From the NCBI GenBank assembly GCA_021806865.1, contig JAKAPU010000007.1, positions 1 through 39,661 on the forward strand: a stretch of 39,661 bases of DNA, read 5' to 3'. Shown here piece by piece: positions 16,641 through 23,904 of the stretch (within the stretch, counting starts at the first letter, position 1; each line of letters opens with the position of its first letter). The notes below the pieces were generated by a model, which ran no database searches, was not told the origin of the DNA, and was given only the letters and a program-made list of their open reading frames with translations. The stretch is from an archaeon. Lineage in GTDB: Archaea; Thermoproteota; Nitrososphaeria; Nitrososphaerales; CADDZS01. The position numbers and the translations under genes are program-made.

Positions 16641-18148
16641 CGACTTTCAGACAAGCGATCTGGCGAGAACCTCTCCTCAAGGAACTGTCGAAGAGTGGTA
16701 GAATAGGATTTTCGCTCCCCGAACTTTCCCCCGAGATTCGGAATTATGGAGATCCCATTTTAGATCTTCCCAGAAAAATGATTAGAACAGAACCTCCAAA
16801 ACTTCCAGAAATGTCCGAACCTGAAGTAGTGAGACACTTCATGAGGCTGTCTCAGATGAATTTCGCTATAGATCTTGGAATGTACCCCTTAGGAAGTTGC
16901 ACCATGAAGTATAATCCCAAGGTCTCTCAAAGGATAGCCAGGAATCCCAAATTATCCTATCTTCACCCATATCAAGACCCTAGCACAATACAAGGAATTC
17001 TTGAAATACTTTACGAATTGGGCGAAATGCTTTCCGAAATAGCTGGCATGGATAGGTTCTCCTTAGCACCCGCGGCCGGGGCTCAAGGAGAGTATGTCGG
17101 AGCCCTAATTATGCGAAACTATCTGAAAGACTCCGGGAGCGAAAAGGATGAGATGTTGGTTCCTGACTCAGCACATGGCACTAACCCCGCGAGTGCGGCT
17201 ATGGGAGGCTTCAAAGTGGTTAAGATACCGTCCTCCAAAGACGGAATAGTAACGACTGAAGCTGTCAAAGAAGTAGTAACAGAGAAAACTGCTGGCATGA
17301 TGCTCACCGTGCCTAACACTCTTGGAATTTTTGAAAGAGAGATTGTCGAGGTCAGCAAAATCATACACGAATCTGGAGGGCTGATGTATTACGATGGCGC
17401 GAACATGAACGCGCTTATGGGCCGCGTTAGACCTGGAGACATGGGTTTTGACATCGTACACATCAATGTGCATAAGACATTCGCGACTCCTCATGGTGGA
17501 GGCGGACCAGGCGCCGGACCTCTCGGAGTCAAGGCTTATCTTGCAGACTATTTGCCTATTCCGGCGATTTCGCGTACTGAATCTGGCTTCCAACTGGACT
17601 ACGACATACCGAAAAGCATAGGTCAAATCAAATCCTTCTACGGCAACTGCGGAGTGCTTCTCAGAGCCTACTGCTACATACTTTCGCTAGGTGCTGAAGG
17701 ACTGAAAACAGCCTCTGAGCAGGCCGTGCTTGCATCAAACTATCTTTTCTCGCTTCTGGACGCGGAGGCATATTCTGCGCCATTTTCTTCCGGATTGCCA
17801 AGGAAACACGAGTTTGTGGTGAGTTCCTCTCCGCTGAAAAAGAAAAGTGGAGTCAGCGCTGGAGATGTTGCGAAGGCCATCCTTGATTCAGGAAAGCACT
17901 CTCCGACCACATACTTCCCGCTTATAGTGAACGAGGCGTTGATGATCGAGCCGACTGAAACAGAAACTCTAGAAAATCTTCAGGAATATGCAGAGACAAT
18001 GAATAGCATTGCAAAGGAAGCCCTGAGGAATAAGGAACAGCTTCTGATGTCACCGAAGAACACTGCGATCGGTCGACTTGATGAGTTAAAAGCTTCCCAT
18101 CCCATGACGATGGTTCTAAACTGGAACGAAAACGTTTCCAATAATTGA
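16637..18148 (+). CDS. gcvPB: Glycine dehydrogenase (decarboxylating) subunit 2
   Basis: The C-terminal half of the split P-protein, 503 residues, which carries the PLP-binding lysine in NVHKTFATPHGGGGPGAG. It releases CO2 from glycine and transfers the aminomethyl group to lipoyl-GcvH. Upstream the family segments PLGSCTMKYNP and DSAHGTNPASAAM are intact. The TTG start overlaps the gcvPA TGA stop, which indicates coupled translation in a stoichiometric heterodimer. The next gene, for an RNase P subunit, begins 15 bp downstream on the same strand. Confidence 0.97.
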   Translation: MTTFRQAIWREPLLKELSKSGRIGFSLPELSPEIRNYGDPILDLPRKMIRTEPPKLPEMSEPEVVRHFMRLSQMNFAIDLGMYPLGSCTMKYNPKVSQRIARNPKLSYLHPYQDPSTIQGILEILYELGEMLSEIAGMDRFSLAPAAGAQGEYVGALIMRNYLKDSGSEKDEMLVPDSAHGTNPASAAMGGFKVVKIPSSKDGIVTTEAVKEVVTEKTAGMMLTVPNTLGIFEREIVEVSKIIHESGGLMYYDGANMNALMGRVRPGDMGFDIVHINVHKTFATPHGGGGPGAGPLGVKAYLADYLPIPAISRTESGFQLDYDIPKSIGQIKSFYGNCGVLLRAYCYILSLGAEGLKTASEQAVLASNYLFSLLDAEAYSAPFSSGLPRKHEFVVSSSPLKKKSGVSAGDVAKAILDSGKHSPTTYFPLIVNEALMIEPTETETLENLQEYAETMNSIAKEALRNKEQLLMSPKNTAIGRLDELKASHPMTMVLNWNENVSNN

Positions 18149-18163
18149 AGGCGCCGTATTGAC

Positions 18164-18508
18164 ATGCCAACGAGAGGCCATGGCCGCAGGCGCTACAAGG
18201 GAGAGCGCAAAAAGGAACAGAAGAAAACCGCTTCGGAGCATATTACGAGGATGATGGAACTTGCGACTCGATTGGCCGCATCTGACTCCGTTCTTGCCGA
18301 AAGGCAGGCACTTATGGCCTGGAACCTGTCAACGAAGACTACTGCCAGGCTCGGACACTGGAGGCTTCTCTTTTGTCATAGATGCAAAAAGTTCATGGTT
18401 CCTCCGGGCTACGCCAGATACAGGTTTAGCAAGAAGAGGAAGAGCCTCAATATCACGTGTCTGCATTGTGGTAGCACGTATCGATACGTCTTCGGTCCCC
18501 CGGCCTGA
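18164..18508 (+). CDS. rnp4: Ribonuclease P protein component 4 (Rpp21/Rpr2)
   Basis: A 114-residue subunit of archaeal RNase P, which matures tRNA 5' ends; Rpp21 pairs with Rpp29 on the specificity domain of the RNA. A very basic N-terminus and two helices (about 25-60) are followed by a zinc ribbon with Cys-His-Arg-Cys (71-74) and Cys-Leu-His-Cys (about 99-102), all typical of Rpp21/Rpr2. The ATG start is clear. It sits between gcvPB and eS19, and may share the gcvP transcript as well as read into the ribosomal genes. Confidence 0.9.
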   Translation: MPTRGHGRRRYKGERKKEQKKTASEHITRMMELATRLAASDSVLAERQALMAWNLSTKTTARLGHWRLLFCHRCKKFMVPPGYARYRFSKKRKSLNITCLHCGSTYRYVFGPPA

Positions 18509-18516
18509 TGTTGCTA

Positions 18517-18525
18517 TTTATATAC
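18517..18525 (+). promoter_or_regulatory. Putative TATA box for eS19 cluster
   Basis: TTTATATAC lies directly after the rnp4 stop and 61-69 bp before the eS19 ATG. It is one of the best TATA matches in the window and predicts a leader of about 40 nt. Confidence 0.55.
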
Positions 18526-18585
18526 GGCCTTTGGGAAAGGGCCGTACTATTCGAAGATACTGATAATCGGAGTTTGAGTCGAAGA

Positions 18586-19041
18586 ATGACAACCGCTTAT
18601 GATGTGCCGCAAGATCTACTAATTTCAAAGCTAGCCGAGCATTTGAGACATGTTTCGCAAGTCTCCCCGCCACAGTGGGCGACCTTTGTAAAAACTGGGT
18701 CGCACGCTCTCCGTCAACCCATTGAGAAAGACTGGTGGTATACTCGATGTGCTTCCCTCCTGAGGAAGATCTACATCCACGGACCTGTGGGGCTATCGCA
18801 ACTAGAGATTGATTATGGCGGAAGAAAAGAGGTAAGCTACGCAGTTGGTCACCATCGTGACGCCGGTGGAGCTTCCATTAGGAAGGCTTTGCAGCAACTT
18901 GAAGCAGCCGGCCTGGTTGCAAAACAAGGAAGACGAGGGAGGATACTTACTGGTAAAGGCGTCAGTCTTGTCGATCGTCACAGCACTGAGGTCCTCAAAG
19001 AACTGGCAAAGGAAAAGCCAGTCCTAGCTCGCTATCTCTGA
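18586..19041 (+). CDS. rps19e: 30S ribosomal protein eS19
   Basis: A 151-residue small-subunit protein needed for 3'-end maturation of SSU rRNA in eukaryotes. Family motifs are the N-terminal TAYDVPQDLLI, the PPQWATFVKTG stretch, DWWYTRCASLLRKIY, and the C-terminal ALQQLEAAGLV...GRILTGKG winged-helix end. The open frame extends 26 codons upstream, but that extension is read across the TATA box, so the ATG at 18586 is chosen. It is followed by PDCD5, eL39 and eL31 in the conserved archaeal order. Confidence 0.95.
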   Translation: MTTAYDVPQDLLISKLAEHLRHVSQVSPPQWATFVKTGSHALRQPIEKDWWYTRCASLLRKIYIHGPVGLSQLEIDYGGRKEVSYAVGHHRDAGGASIRKALQQLEAAGLVAKQGRRGRILTGKGVSLVDRHSTEVLKELAKEKPVLARYL

Positions 19042-19113
19042 CATACCTGTAGCATGTTCAGAAAGCTAGAAATTTGCGTGACGTCAATCTGAATATGGAA
19101 ACGGTGAGACGAA

Positions 19114-19413
19114 TTGAGCGAGGACCAAAATCAGGATTCCAGAATCCCTGACAAACAGGTTCAGGTTGAACAAGAAAAACAGGCTAAACTAGCGAGAGAG
19201 CAAATGCTTCGAGTTGTCTTCGCCGTAGATGCGCGGGAGAGATTAAATAATATCAGAATGGTGAAACCGGAACTGGCTGCGTCGGTAGAAAACCAGATAT
19301 TCCAGCTCGCGGCTTCTGGTCGGCTGAGACACCAAGTTAGTGATGAAGAACTAAAACAGATGCTCGGACAGCTACAGCAACCGAAGAGAGAATTCAAGAT
19401 AAATTGGAAATAA
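19114..19413 (+). CDS. DNA-binding protein, PDCD5 family
   Basis: A 99-residue archaeal PDCD5/TFAR19 homolog, a small three-helix-bundle protein with basic C-terminus whose archaeal role is undefined; DNA binding is reported for family members. Family segments are the Lys/Gln-rich N-terminus with EKQAKLAREQMLR, LNNIRMVKPELAASVENQI, and the C-terminal KREFKINWK-type end. It starts at TTG with GGTGAG 6 bp upstream. The position between eS19 and eL39 is standard, which supports a ribosome-linked function. Confidence 0.92.
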   Translation: MSEDQNQDSRIPDKQVQVEQEKQAKLAREQMLRVVFAVDARERLNNIRMVKPELAASVENQIFQLAASGRLRHQVSDEELKQMLGQLQQPKREFKINWK

Positions 19414-19425
19414 GTGAATGTCGAA

Positions 19426-19581
19426 ATGAGCAAGAAAACATCCGGAGTGAAGAAACGACTGTTGAAGATGCGCAGGCAGGCCTATCCCGTCCCCACGTGG
19501 GTCATTGCCAAGACTAAGCAGAAAGTGCGTACGCATCCCCAGCAGAGGCAGTGGAGACGCCAGAAACTCAAGGTAAAGTAA
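19426..19581 (+). CDS. rpl39e: 50S ribosomal protein eL39
   Basis: A 51-residue, extremely basic large-subunit protein that lines the nascent-peptide exit tunnel. It is recognised from the full family pattern: a Ser-Lys-Lys-Thr start, Lys-Lys-Arg-Leu-Leu-Lys-x2-Arg-Gln, Val-Pro-Thr-Trp-Val, Arg-Gln-Trp-Arg-Arg and a Lys-rich end. An earlier ATG at 19418 is out of frame and closes after three codons, so 19426 is the start. It sits 12 bp after PDCD5 and 1 bp before the GTG that opens the eL31 frame. Confidence 0.95.
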   Translation: MSKKTSGVKKRLLKMRRQAYPVPTWVIAKTKQKVRTHPQQRQWRRQKLKVK

Positions 19582-19591
19582 GGTGAATTGG

Positions 19592-20026
19592 ATGTCAGAA
19601 CAAAAAGCAGAGCTTGAACGAGTCTACACAGTGCCACTCTCGCGGGCATGGATTACTGCCCGACACAAGAGAACGCGACGTGCAGTCAACATCCTGAAAG
19701 AATACGCGGAGAAGCATATGAAATCGTCCGAGATCAAGATAGATACCAATCTAAACGAAGAACTTTGGAAGAGAGGAATAACCAAACCGCCGCGCAGAAT
19801 AACGGTCAGAATGGAGAAAGATGAGGACGGCGTCGTGACGATTTCTCTACCGAAGAAGGTAGAAAAGAAGGAAGAGAAGACCGAAGTAGCAGCTGTCGAG
19901 GCTAAAGTGGAAGAGAAACTAGCCGAAGCAGAGCCAGAGAAGAAAGAGGAGGTTCCAGCCAAGTCGGCGCCTGCCGCGAAGAAACCTAGAAAGACTGCTA
20001 CCAAAAAGCCAAAGAAAGAGGATTAA
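19592..20026 (+). CDS. rpl31e: 50S ribosomal protein eL31 with long Lys/Glu/Ala tail
   Basis: The eL31 core (about residues 1-90) surrounds the exit tunnel. It is recognised by RVYTVPLSRAWITARHKRTRRAVNILKEYAEKH and by NEELWKRGITKPPRRITVRM. A 50-residue Lys/Glu/Ala/Pro tail follows and looks disordered; archaeal eL31 is usually 80-100 residues, so the tail is an extension. ATG 19592 is preferred over an in-frame GTG at 19583 because AAGGTGA sits at the right distance from the ATG. It ends in a 16-bp palindrome and faces the ASCH gene. No aIF6 gene follows, unlike in many archaea. Confidence 0.94.
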   Translation: MSEQKAELERVYTVPLSRAWITARHKRTRRAVNILKEYAEKHMKSSEIKIDTNLNEELWKRGITKPPRRITVRMEKDEDGVVTISLPKKVEKKEEKTEVAAVEAKVEEKLAEAEPEKKEEVPAKSAPAAKKPRKTATKKPKKED

Positions 20027-20032
20027 TCCTCT
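20017..20032. terminator. Palindromic bidirectional terminator-like hairpin
   Basis: A perfect 16-bp palindrome, AGAGGATTAATCCTCT, overlaps the eL31 stop codon and lies 2 bp from the stop of the convergent ASCH gene. In RNA it would form a 6-bp stem with a TTAA loop from either strand. Placement at a tail-to-tail junction suggests termination or 3'-end protection. Confidence 0.45.
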
Positions 20033-20034
20033 AC

Positions 20035-20571
20035 TTAGGCATTCTGTAGTTCCTTGACCTTAAACCAGTTGCGGTACAAAGAAGGCAAAGGAGAACCGTA
20101 CCATTTTACGAAGAGTTCACGTATCTTCTCGGCATTCTCAACACCCGCGAGATTGGCTTCCTCGTCGGACAGATTATACGGATCCACGCGATCAGTTTGA
20201 TAGAACTCGATTAGCAACTTCGCCGTGTCTGACTTTTGCTTGAATCTGTTCTCAATGACATAATACATGCCCACTTTGGGGGTCTTTCGATAAGTGACTT
20301 GAACTTGTCCGGCTATGATTTTTTGGACCAGATCCTTCACGAAGATTATTTGCTTTGGTTTGTTTTCATATCTTTCCACCGAATCCTCCCTCCACATCGA
20401 AGGAAATTTGTGCAATGCAAGCTCAATTGCTTCACTATACGATAAATCCTTTCCAAACTCCGCCTCGATGTCTATTCCATCAAGATCATCCTCGTTCAGA
20501 CAATTGTCTTGCATCCACTTTTTGAATCGTTTTAGGGTGGTTTCGTTGGACAGACCTCTACGTGCCAGCAA
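20035..20571 (-). CDS. ASCH/PUA-like domain protein
   Basis: A 178-residue protein whose C-terminal part (about 72-178) resembles the ASCH (PUA-like) RNA-binding fold, with the Ile-x2-Gly-x4-Thr-Tyr-Arg-Lys pattern and a conserved aromatic C-terminus. The first 70 residues are helical and acidic with no recognised domain. The frame opens at TTG; the next internal ATG is at codon 20. It lies 57 bp downstream of the FtsZ-like gene on the same strand and may be co-transcribed. The domain call is from pattern recognition only, and the function is unknown. Confidence 0.6.
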   Translation of the reverse strand: MLARRGLSNETTLKRFKKWMQDNCLNEDDLDGIDIEAEFGKDLSYSEAIELALHKFPSMWREDSVERYENKPKQIIFVKDLVQKIIAGQVQVTYRKTPKVGMYYVIENRFKQKSDTAKLLIEFYQTDRVDPYNLSDEEANLAGVENAEKIRELFVKWYGSPLPSLYRNWFKVKELQNA

Positions 20572-20628
20572 TTGCTACCACACAGGCCGACGAAAACAAC
20601 GTCGTACATAATCTGTTATGTGGTATGA

Positions 20629-21693
20629 TCAATCAAGTTCCAAATCTGGCAGAAGCGAGTCGAATGCCACGCGGCTTTCCAAGTCGGCATCAAGGTTTAA
20701 GGAATCTGCACCAAGTGCAGCGTCTACCGGATCGTATCTGTCGAATTTCGTCGTCGTGAAACCAGTCGCGACGATAATCGCCGTTGAGCAAGTAGTCGAA
20801 TTTGCAGAGAGACCGTACTCTATCTGCATGGAGCCGTTGCCCATCACTCCAGATAATCCGCCGATGGAATTCATGAGTTCTCCTGGCGTGATTGACTTGT
20901 CCGTGCACAGGTGAACAATGGATTTCGAGGCCTCCCTCACATCCACAGTACGATCGAAATGGTTGACCGCGCTCATGACTGCCTGCTTGTATTCAGATAC
21001 ACCCGAATCGCCAAAACATAGCACACTGTAAGAATTGGTTCTTAGGAAATTCACTAGTTTGCCAAGACCAAAGCTGAACTCATGCTGCTCTGCTGATCCA
21101 AATAGTTTGTTCAGAGCAAGCGCGATCTTTTGATTCACAATAGAATAGACATCGATGATAGGAATTTGTTCCTGAAGCAGTTCGTCGTTATCGATTACAA
21201 TAACCCCTGAGGCCACGCTCTTAAGCTGTCTCAATGCTCCTCCGGCGAAAAAGTGTTTCGACTTTTCAAAATTGTACGGCATTACTACTATCGCTATAGT
21301 TACCGCGCCCTTTGACCGCGCTTCTCTTGCTATCAATGGAGCGAGCCCTGAGCCAACTGATCCTCCCAGTCCAGAAATGATGAAAACGATCTCGCTGTCG
21401 CTGAAGTTTCTTTTGATTTCGGGAAGCTTTGAACTCGCGATTCCTCGTACAACATACGGAGATGACTCGCCATTCAATGTTGCATCTAACAAGATCTTCT
21501 CGCCCTTTGTGATATTTGCGACATCGTGCTCGTCGCAAGACAAATACACAAAGTGTTCCAGCAGCCTGCTCTCCTTTGAGAGTTGATTGGCAATCCTACA
21601 GCCAGCACTACCAATACCGACCACTGCGACTTTTCTCCCGTAACCCGGGTTCGAGTAAGGAAAATCAGTTAGACGCATTACTCTGTCTGACAA
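20629..21693 (-). CDS. FtsZ/tubulin-superfamily GTPase, degenerate T7 loop
   Basis: A 354-residue FtsZ-like protein. The Rossmann start GIGSAGCRIAN (26-36), the tubulin-signature loop GLGGSVGSG (108-116, canonical form GGGTGTG) and the IVIDNDELL segment (165-173) are recognisable, so GTP binding is plausible. In the T7 position, where FtsZ has N-x-D-x-x-D that completes the neighbour's active site, this protein reads Asn215-Phe-Leu-Arg-Thr-Asn220, with both acidic residues lost. There is no long C-terminal linker or FtsA/ZipA-type tail. The frame opens at TTG; ATG at codon 6 (21678) is an alternative. Similar degenerate FtsZ-like proteins are reported from Thaumarchaeota, where Cdv proteins divide the cell. 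It probably does not form a classical Z-ring. Confidence 0.82.
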   Translation of the reverse strand: MSDRVMRLTDFPYSNPGYGRKVAVVGIGSAGCRIANQLSKESRLLEHFVYLSCDEHDVANITKGEKILLDATLNGESSPYVVRGIASSKLPEIKRNFSDSEIVFIISGLGGSVGSGLAPLIAREARSKGAVTIAIVVMPYNFEKSKHFFAGGALRQLKSVASGVIVIDNDELLQEQIPIIDVYSIVNQKIALALNKLFGSAEQHEFSFGLGKLVNFLRTNSYSVLCFGDSGVSEYKQAVMSAVNHFDRTVDVREASKSIVHLCTDKSITPGELMNSIGGLSGVMGNGSMQIEYGLSANSTTCSTAIIVATGFTTTKFDRYDPVDAALGADSLNLDADLESRVAFDSLLPDLELD

Positions 21694-21726
21694 GATGAGG
21701 AATCTGGGTCGAGAGAAATACCATTT

Positions 21727-21735
21727 GATTTTAAT
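21727..21735 (-). promoter_or_regulatory. Putative TATA box for the FtsZ-like gene
   Basis: Minus-strand ATTAAAATC lies 34-42 bp upstream of the TTG at 21693. Initiation about 25 bp downstream would give a leader of roughly 12 nt. Confidence 0.4.
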
Positions 21736-21754
21736 TCCGATGCTCAGCTAATTT

Positions 21755-23107
21755 TCAAACGCATGTCAAATTTGTTTCCCTCAGATCGGGCTTCCGAATT
21801 GGTTCTGCTCTCAAAGTCGAAGCAGTAGCTCCATAAACTCTGACGCGCGTCCACGACCCGAGAGGGCAGTCATCGAGAATGTCTTTCGTGCTCATCACGC
21901 ACGGTTTGTAAGCATAATTTCGTCCCACGAAAGCATTCTTCACCGACTCGTCGATCAAAACATCTCCTTCCCATCCGACCCATTTTTCATTCTTCTCTCT
22001 GGCAATCTTCTTCACGAAGGCAGTCATTTCGGTGGATCTGGACTTGGCAACTTCGCTAGAGACCTGAGAATCCATCGCGGCCGCCTTGGTTCCAGGCCTC
22101 GCCCCATACCTGGACAAATTCACAACATCCGGCTTTGCCTTTCTCAAAAGGGCCATCGATTCCATGTAGTCTGTTTCGCTTTCCGTAGGGAATCCGACGA
22201 TGATATCAGTGCTGAGTGTGATAGTTGGTATCGATCTTCTGAATACGTCAACAGTCCTGTAGAAATCGTCGATCGTATATCCCCTTTGCATGAGTCTGAG
22301 GATCCTATCGCTTCCGGATTGAACCGGAAGATGCAAGAACCTGTAAACCTTCTCCTGTTGAAAGCAATCGACCAGTTCCTCGAGAATCGAATCTGTGAGA
22401 AGCGGGTTCATCATTCCCACTCGAATCATAAATTCGCCGGGAATCGAAGATATCTTTCTAATCAAAGAAGGCAAGGTTGTCTTCGTATCTCGACCGTAAG
22501 CAGCATTGTCTGTAGATGTGAGCCATATCTCCTTCGCTCCTTGGGACACCAACATTCTGGCTTCCTCGACAATCTGATCTTCGGGATAGCTGAACACGGT
22601 GCCCTTCACAAGTTTTACCTGGCAGAAAGTGCAGCTACTCAGGCACCCTGATGAAATCTCAACAATTCCTACGATCTTGTTTAGACGACTTCTGGGAAGC
22701 CCCAGTTTCACAAGTTTGTTCGAACTCAAGGAGACCATTTTTTCTCCGGCGAGAGTTGCCTCAATCGTTGGAAGAATGGAATCGAGATTCCCAGGGCCTA
22801 ACAAGCTTAGATTGTTATCCAAGCGTTGAATCTTTTCCGGTTCGGCCTTTGGTAGACATCCAGCAACAATCAACTTCCTATTGCCGCTTGAAAGGTCCTT
22901 GATACGACTGAGCATACGCTGTTCAGTTACGCTCTTCACGCTGCAAGTGACAAGGATGCTGATGTCAGCACACGATTCATCATCGACCAGTTCGTAGCCA
23001 CCTTCTGAAACTATTCCACGCAGGATTTCCGTATCTGCGAAACTGGCAGAACAGCCATGGCCTTCGAGATACACTTTTTGTGGAACAACTGACTGAACAG
23101 AGCTCAA
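21755..23107 (-). CDS. tRNA threonylcarbamoyladenosine methylthiotransferase (MiaB/e-MtaB-like)
   Basis: A radical-SAM enzyme that converts t6A37 of tRNA to its 2-methylthio derivative. It has the N-terminal methylthiotransferase domain with the VYLEGHGCSASFADTE motif and three cluster cysteines, the radical-SAM Cys-x3-Cys-x2-Cys in SSGCLSSCTFCQ, and a C-terminal TRAM-like domain. The frame is open to 23176, but that segment precedes the conserved core and overlaps the divergent nep1 region. TTG 23107 or GTG 23113 fit the family start better, and a TATA-like ACAAATAGC at 23156-23164 (minus) fits them too. Its substrate is made by KEOPS, whose Pcc1 subunit is also in this window. Confidence 0.92.
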   Translation of the reverse strand: MSSVQSVVPQKVYLEGHGCSASFADTEILRGIVSEGGYELVDDESCADISILVTCSVKSVTEQRMLSRIKDLSSGNRKLIVAGCLPKAEPEKIQRLDNNLSLLGPGNLDSILPTIEATLAGEKMVSLSSNKLVKLGLPRSRLNKIVGIVEISSGCLSSCTFCQVKLVKGTVFSYPEDQIVEEARMLVSQGAKEIWLTSTDNAAYGRDTKTTLPSLIRKISSIPGEFMIRVGMMNPLLTDSILEELVDCFQQEKVYRFLHLPVQSGSDRILRLMQRGYTIDDFYRTVDVFRRSIPTITLSTDIIVGFPTESETDYMESMALLRKAKPDVVNLSRYGARPGTKAAAMDSQVSSEVAKSRSTEMTAFVKKIAREKNEKWVGWEGDVLIDESVKNAFVGRNYAYKPCVMSTKDILDDCPLGSWTRVRVYGATASTLRAEPIRKPDLRETNLTCV

Positions 23108-23210
23108 GAGCACAACACGCCAGATACTCGTAGTGGGAAGCCATTTCGGCGTTTGGCTATTTGTGCTTTCGGACAACGCTTATCATGCAAATCTACTCAG
23201 AAAGGGCTGC

Positions 23211-23900
23211 TTGACAGACTCAGTCAACACGATAGTTCTCGAGGAATCCTCACTTGAGATTGTTCCGAAAAAGTACTGGCACACCCGATGTTGCAAAGAC
23301 GTCCAGGTCAGATTTGGCGTGATGCCGCAATTCCAGATGCTGGACGACAACTTCCATCACGAGATTGTAAACAAGTTGGAGAATCCGCAAAAACGAGGGC
23401 GGCCAGACATTGTGCATTTTGCGCTTCTGGACATCACAAGTACACCTTTGTACATGAATGACAAAATACAGGTAGTAATTCACACCATCGGCGAACAGAC
23501 CATCAAGGTCGGAAGACACGTCCGAGTTCCGAGAACATTGCAGAGATTCTGTGGTGTGATTTCGAAAGTGCTGACCGAAAGACAGGTTCAATCCGAAAAG
23601 AACCATTTCGAACTGAAAAAAAATCAGTCTATCAAGGAGCTATTGTCTTCACTTTCCGTGGATGAAACGATTTTGCTTTCCAGCAAAGGCATCCCTGCCG
23701 ATTTCAGTATTTTGACAAAGGAGACAAATTCGAAGAAACAAAGTACTGCCTGGGTGGTTGGTGGATTCGCTCATGGAAACTTCAAAGAGAGTTCACGCAA
23801 TCTCTTCGATCGAATAGTCTCAATATCCGACTCGTCTCTGCCTGCACACGTGGTTACAGCACGACTCTGCTACGAACTAGAAAGGATCTTGAACGTTTGA
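23211..23900 (+). CDS. nep1: rRNA pseudouridine N1-methyltransferase Nep1 (Emg1)
   Basis: A SPOUT-class methyltransferase that methylates a pseudouridine of SSU rRNA and acts in small-subunit assembly. Family segments are the N-terminal IVLEESSLEIVPK strand, PDIVHFALLDITSTPLYMNDKIQVVIHT, the RVPRTLQRFCG region, and the SAM-site VVGGFAHGNF near the C-terminus. An in-frame ATG at 23133 would add 26 residues with no family match and overlap the divergent gene. TTG 23211 yields 229 residues, a normal archaeal length, with AAAGGG just upstream. It ends 4 bp from the convergent fumarase/aspartase gene. Confidence 0.92.
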   Translation: MTDSVNTIVLEESSLEIVPKKYWHTRCCKDVQVRFGVMPQFQMLDDNFHHEIVNKLENPQKRGRPDIVHFALLDITSTPLYMNDKIQVVIHTIGEQTIKVGRHVRVPRTLQRFCGVISKVLTERQVQSEKNHFELKKNQSIKELLSSLSVDETILLSSKGIPADFSILTKETNSKKQSTAWVVGGFAHGNFKESSRNLFDRIVSISDSSLPAHVVTARLCYELERILNV

Positions 23901-23904
23901 AGGC

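Noticed and set aside
18508..18585. N-terminal extension of eS19
   Set aside because: The extension is read across the best TATA box in the region and lacks homology; the ATG at 18586 opens the standard eS19 sequence.
23133..23210. N-terminal extension of Nep1 to the ATG at 23133
   Set aside because: The added 26 residues have no family match and overlap the divergent gene's promoter region; TTG 23211 gives a normal Nep1.
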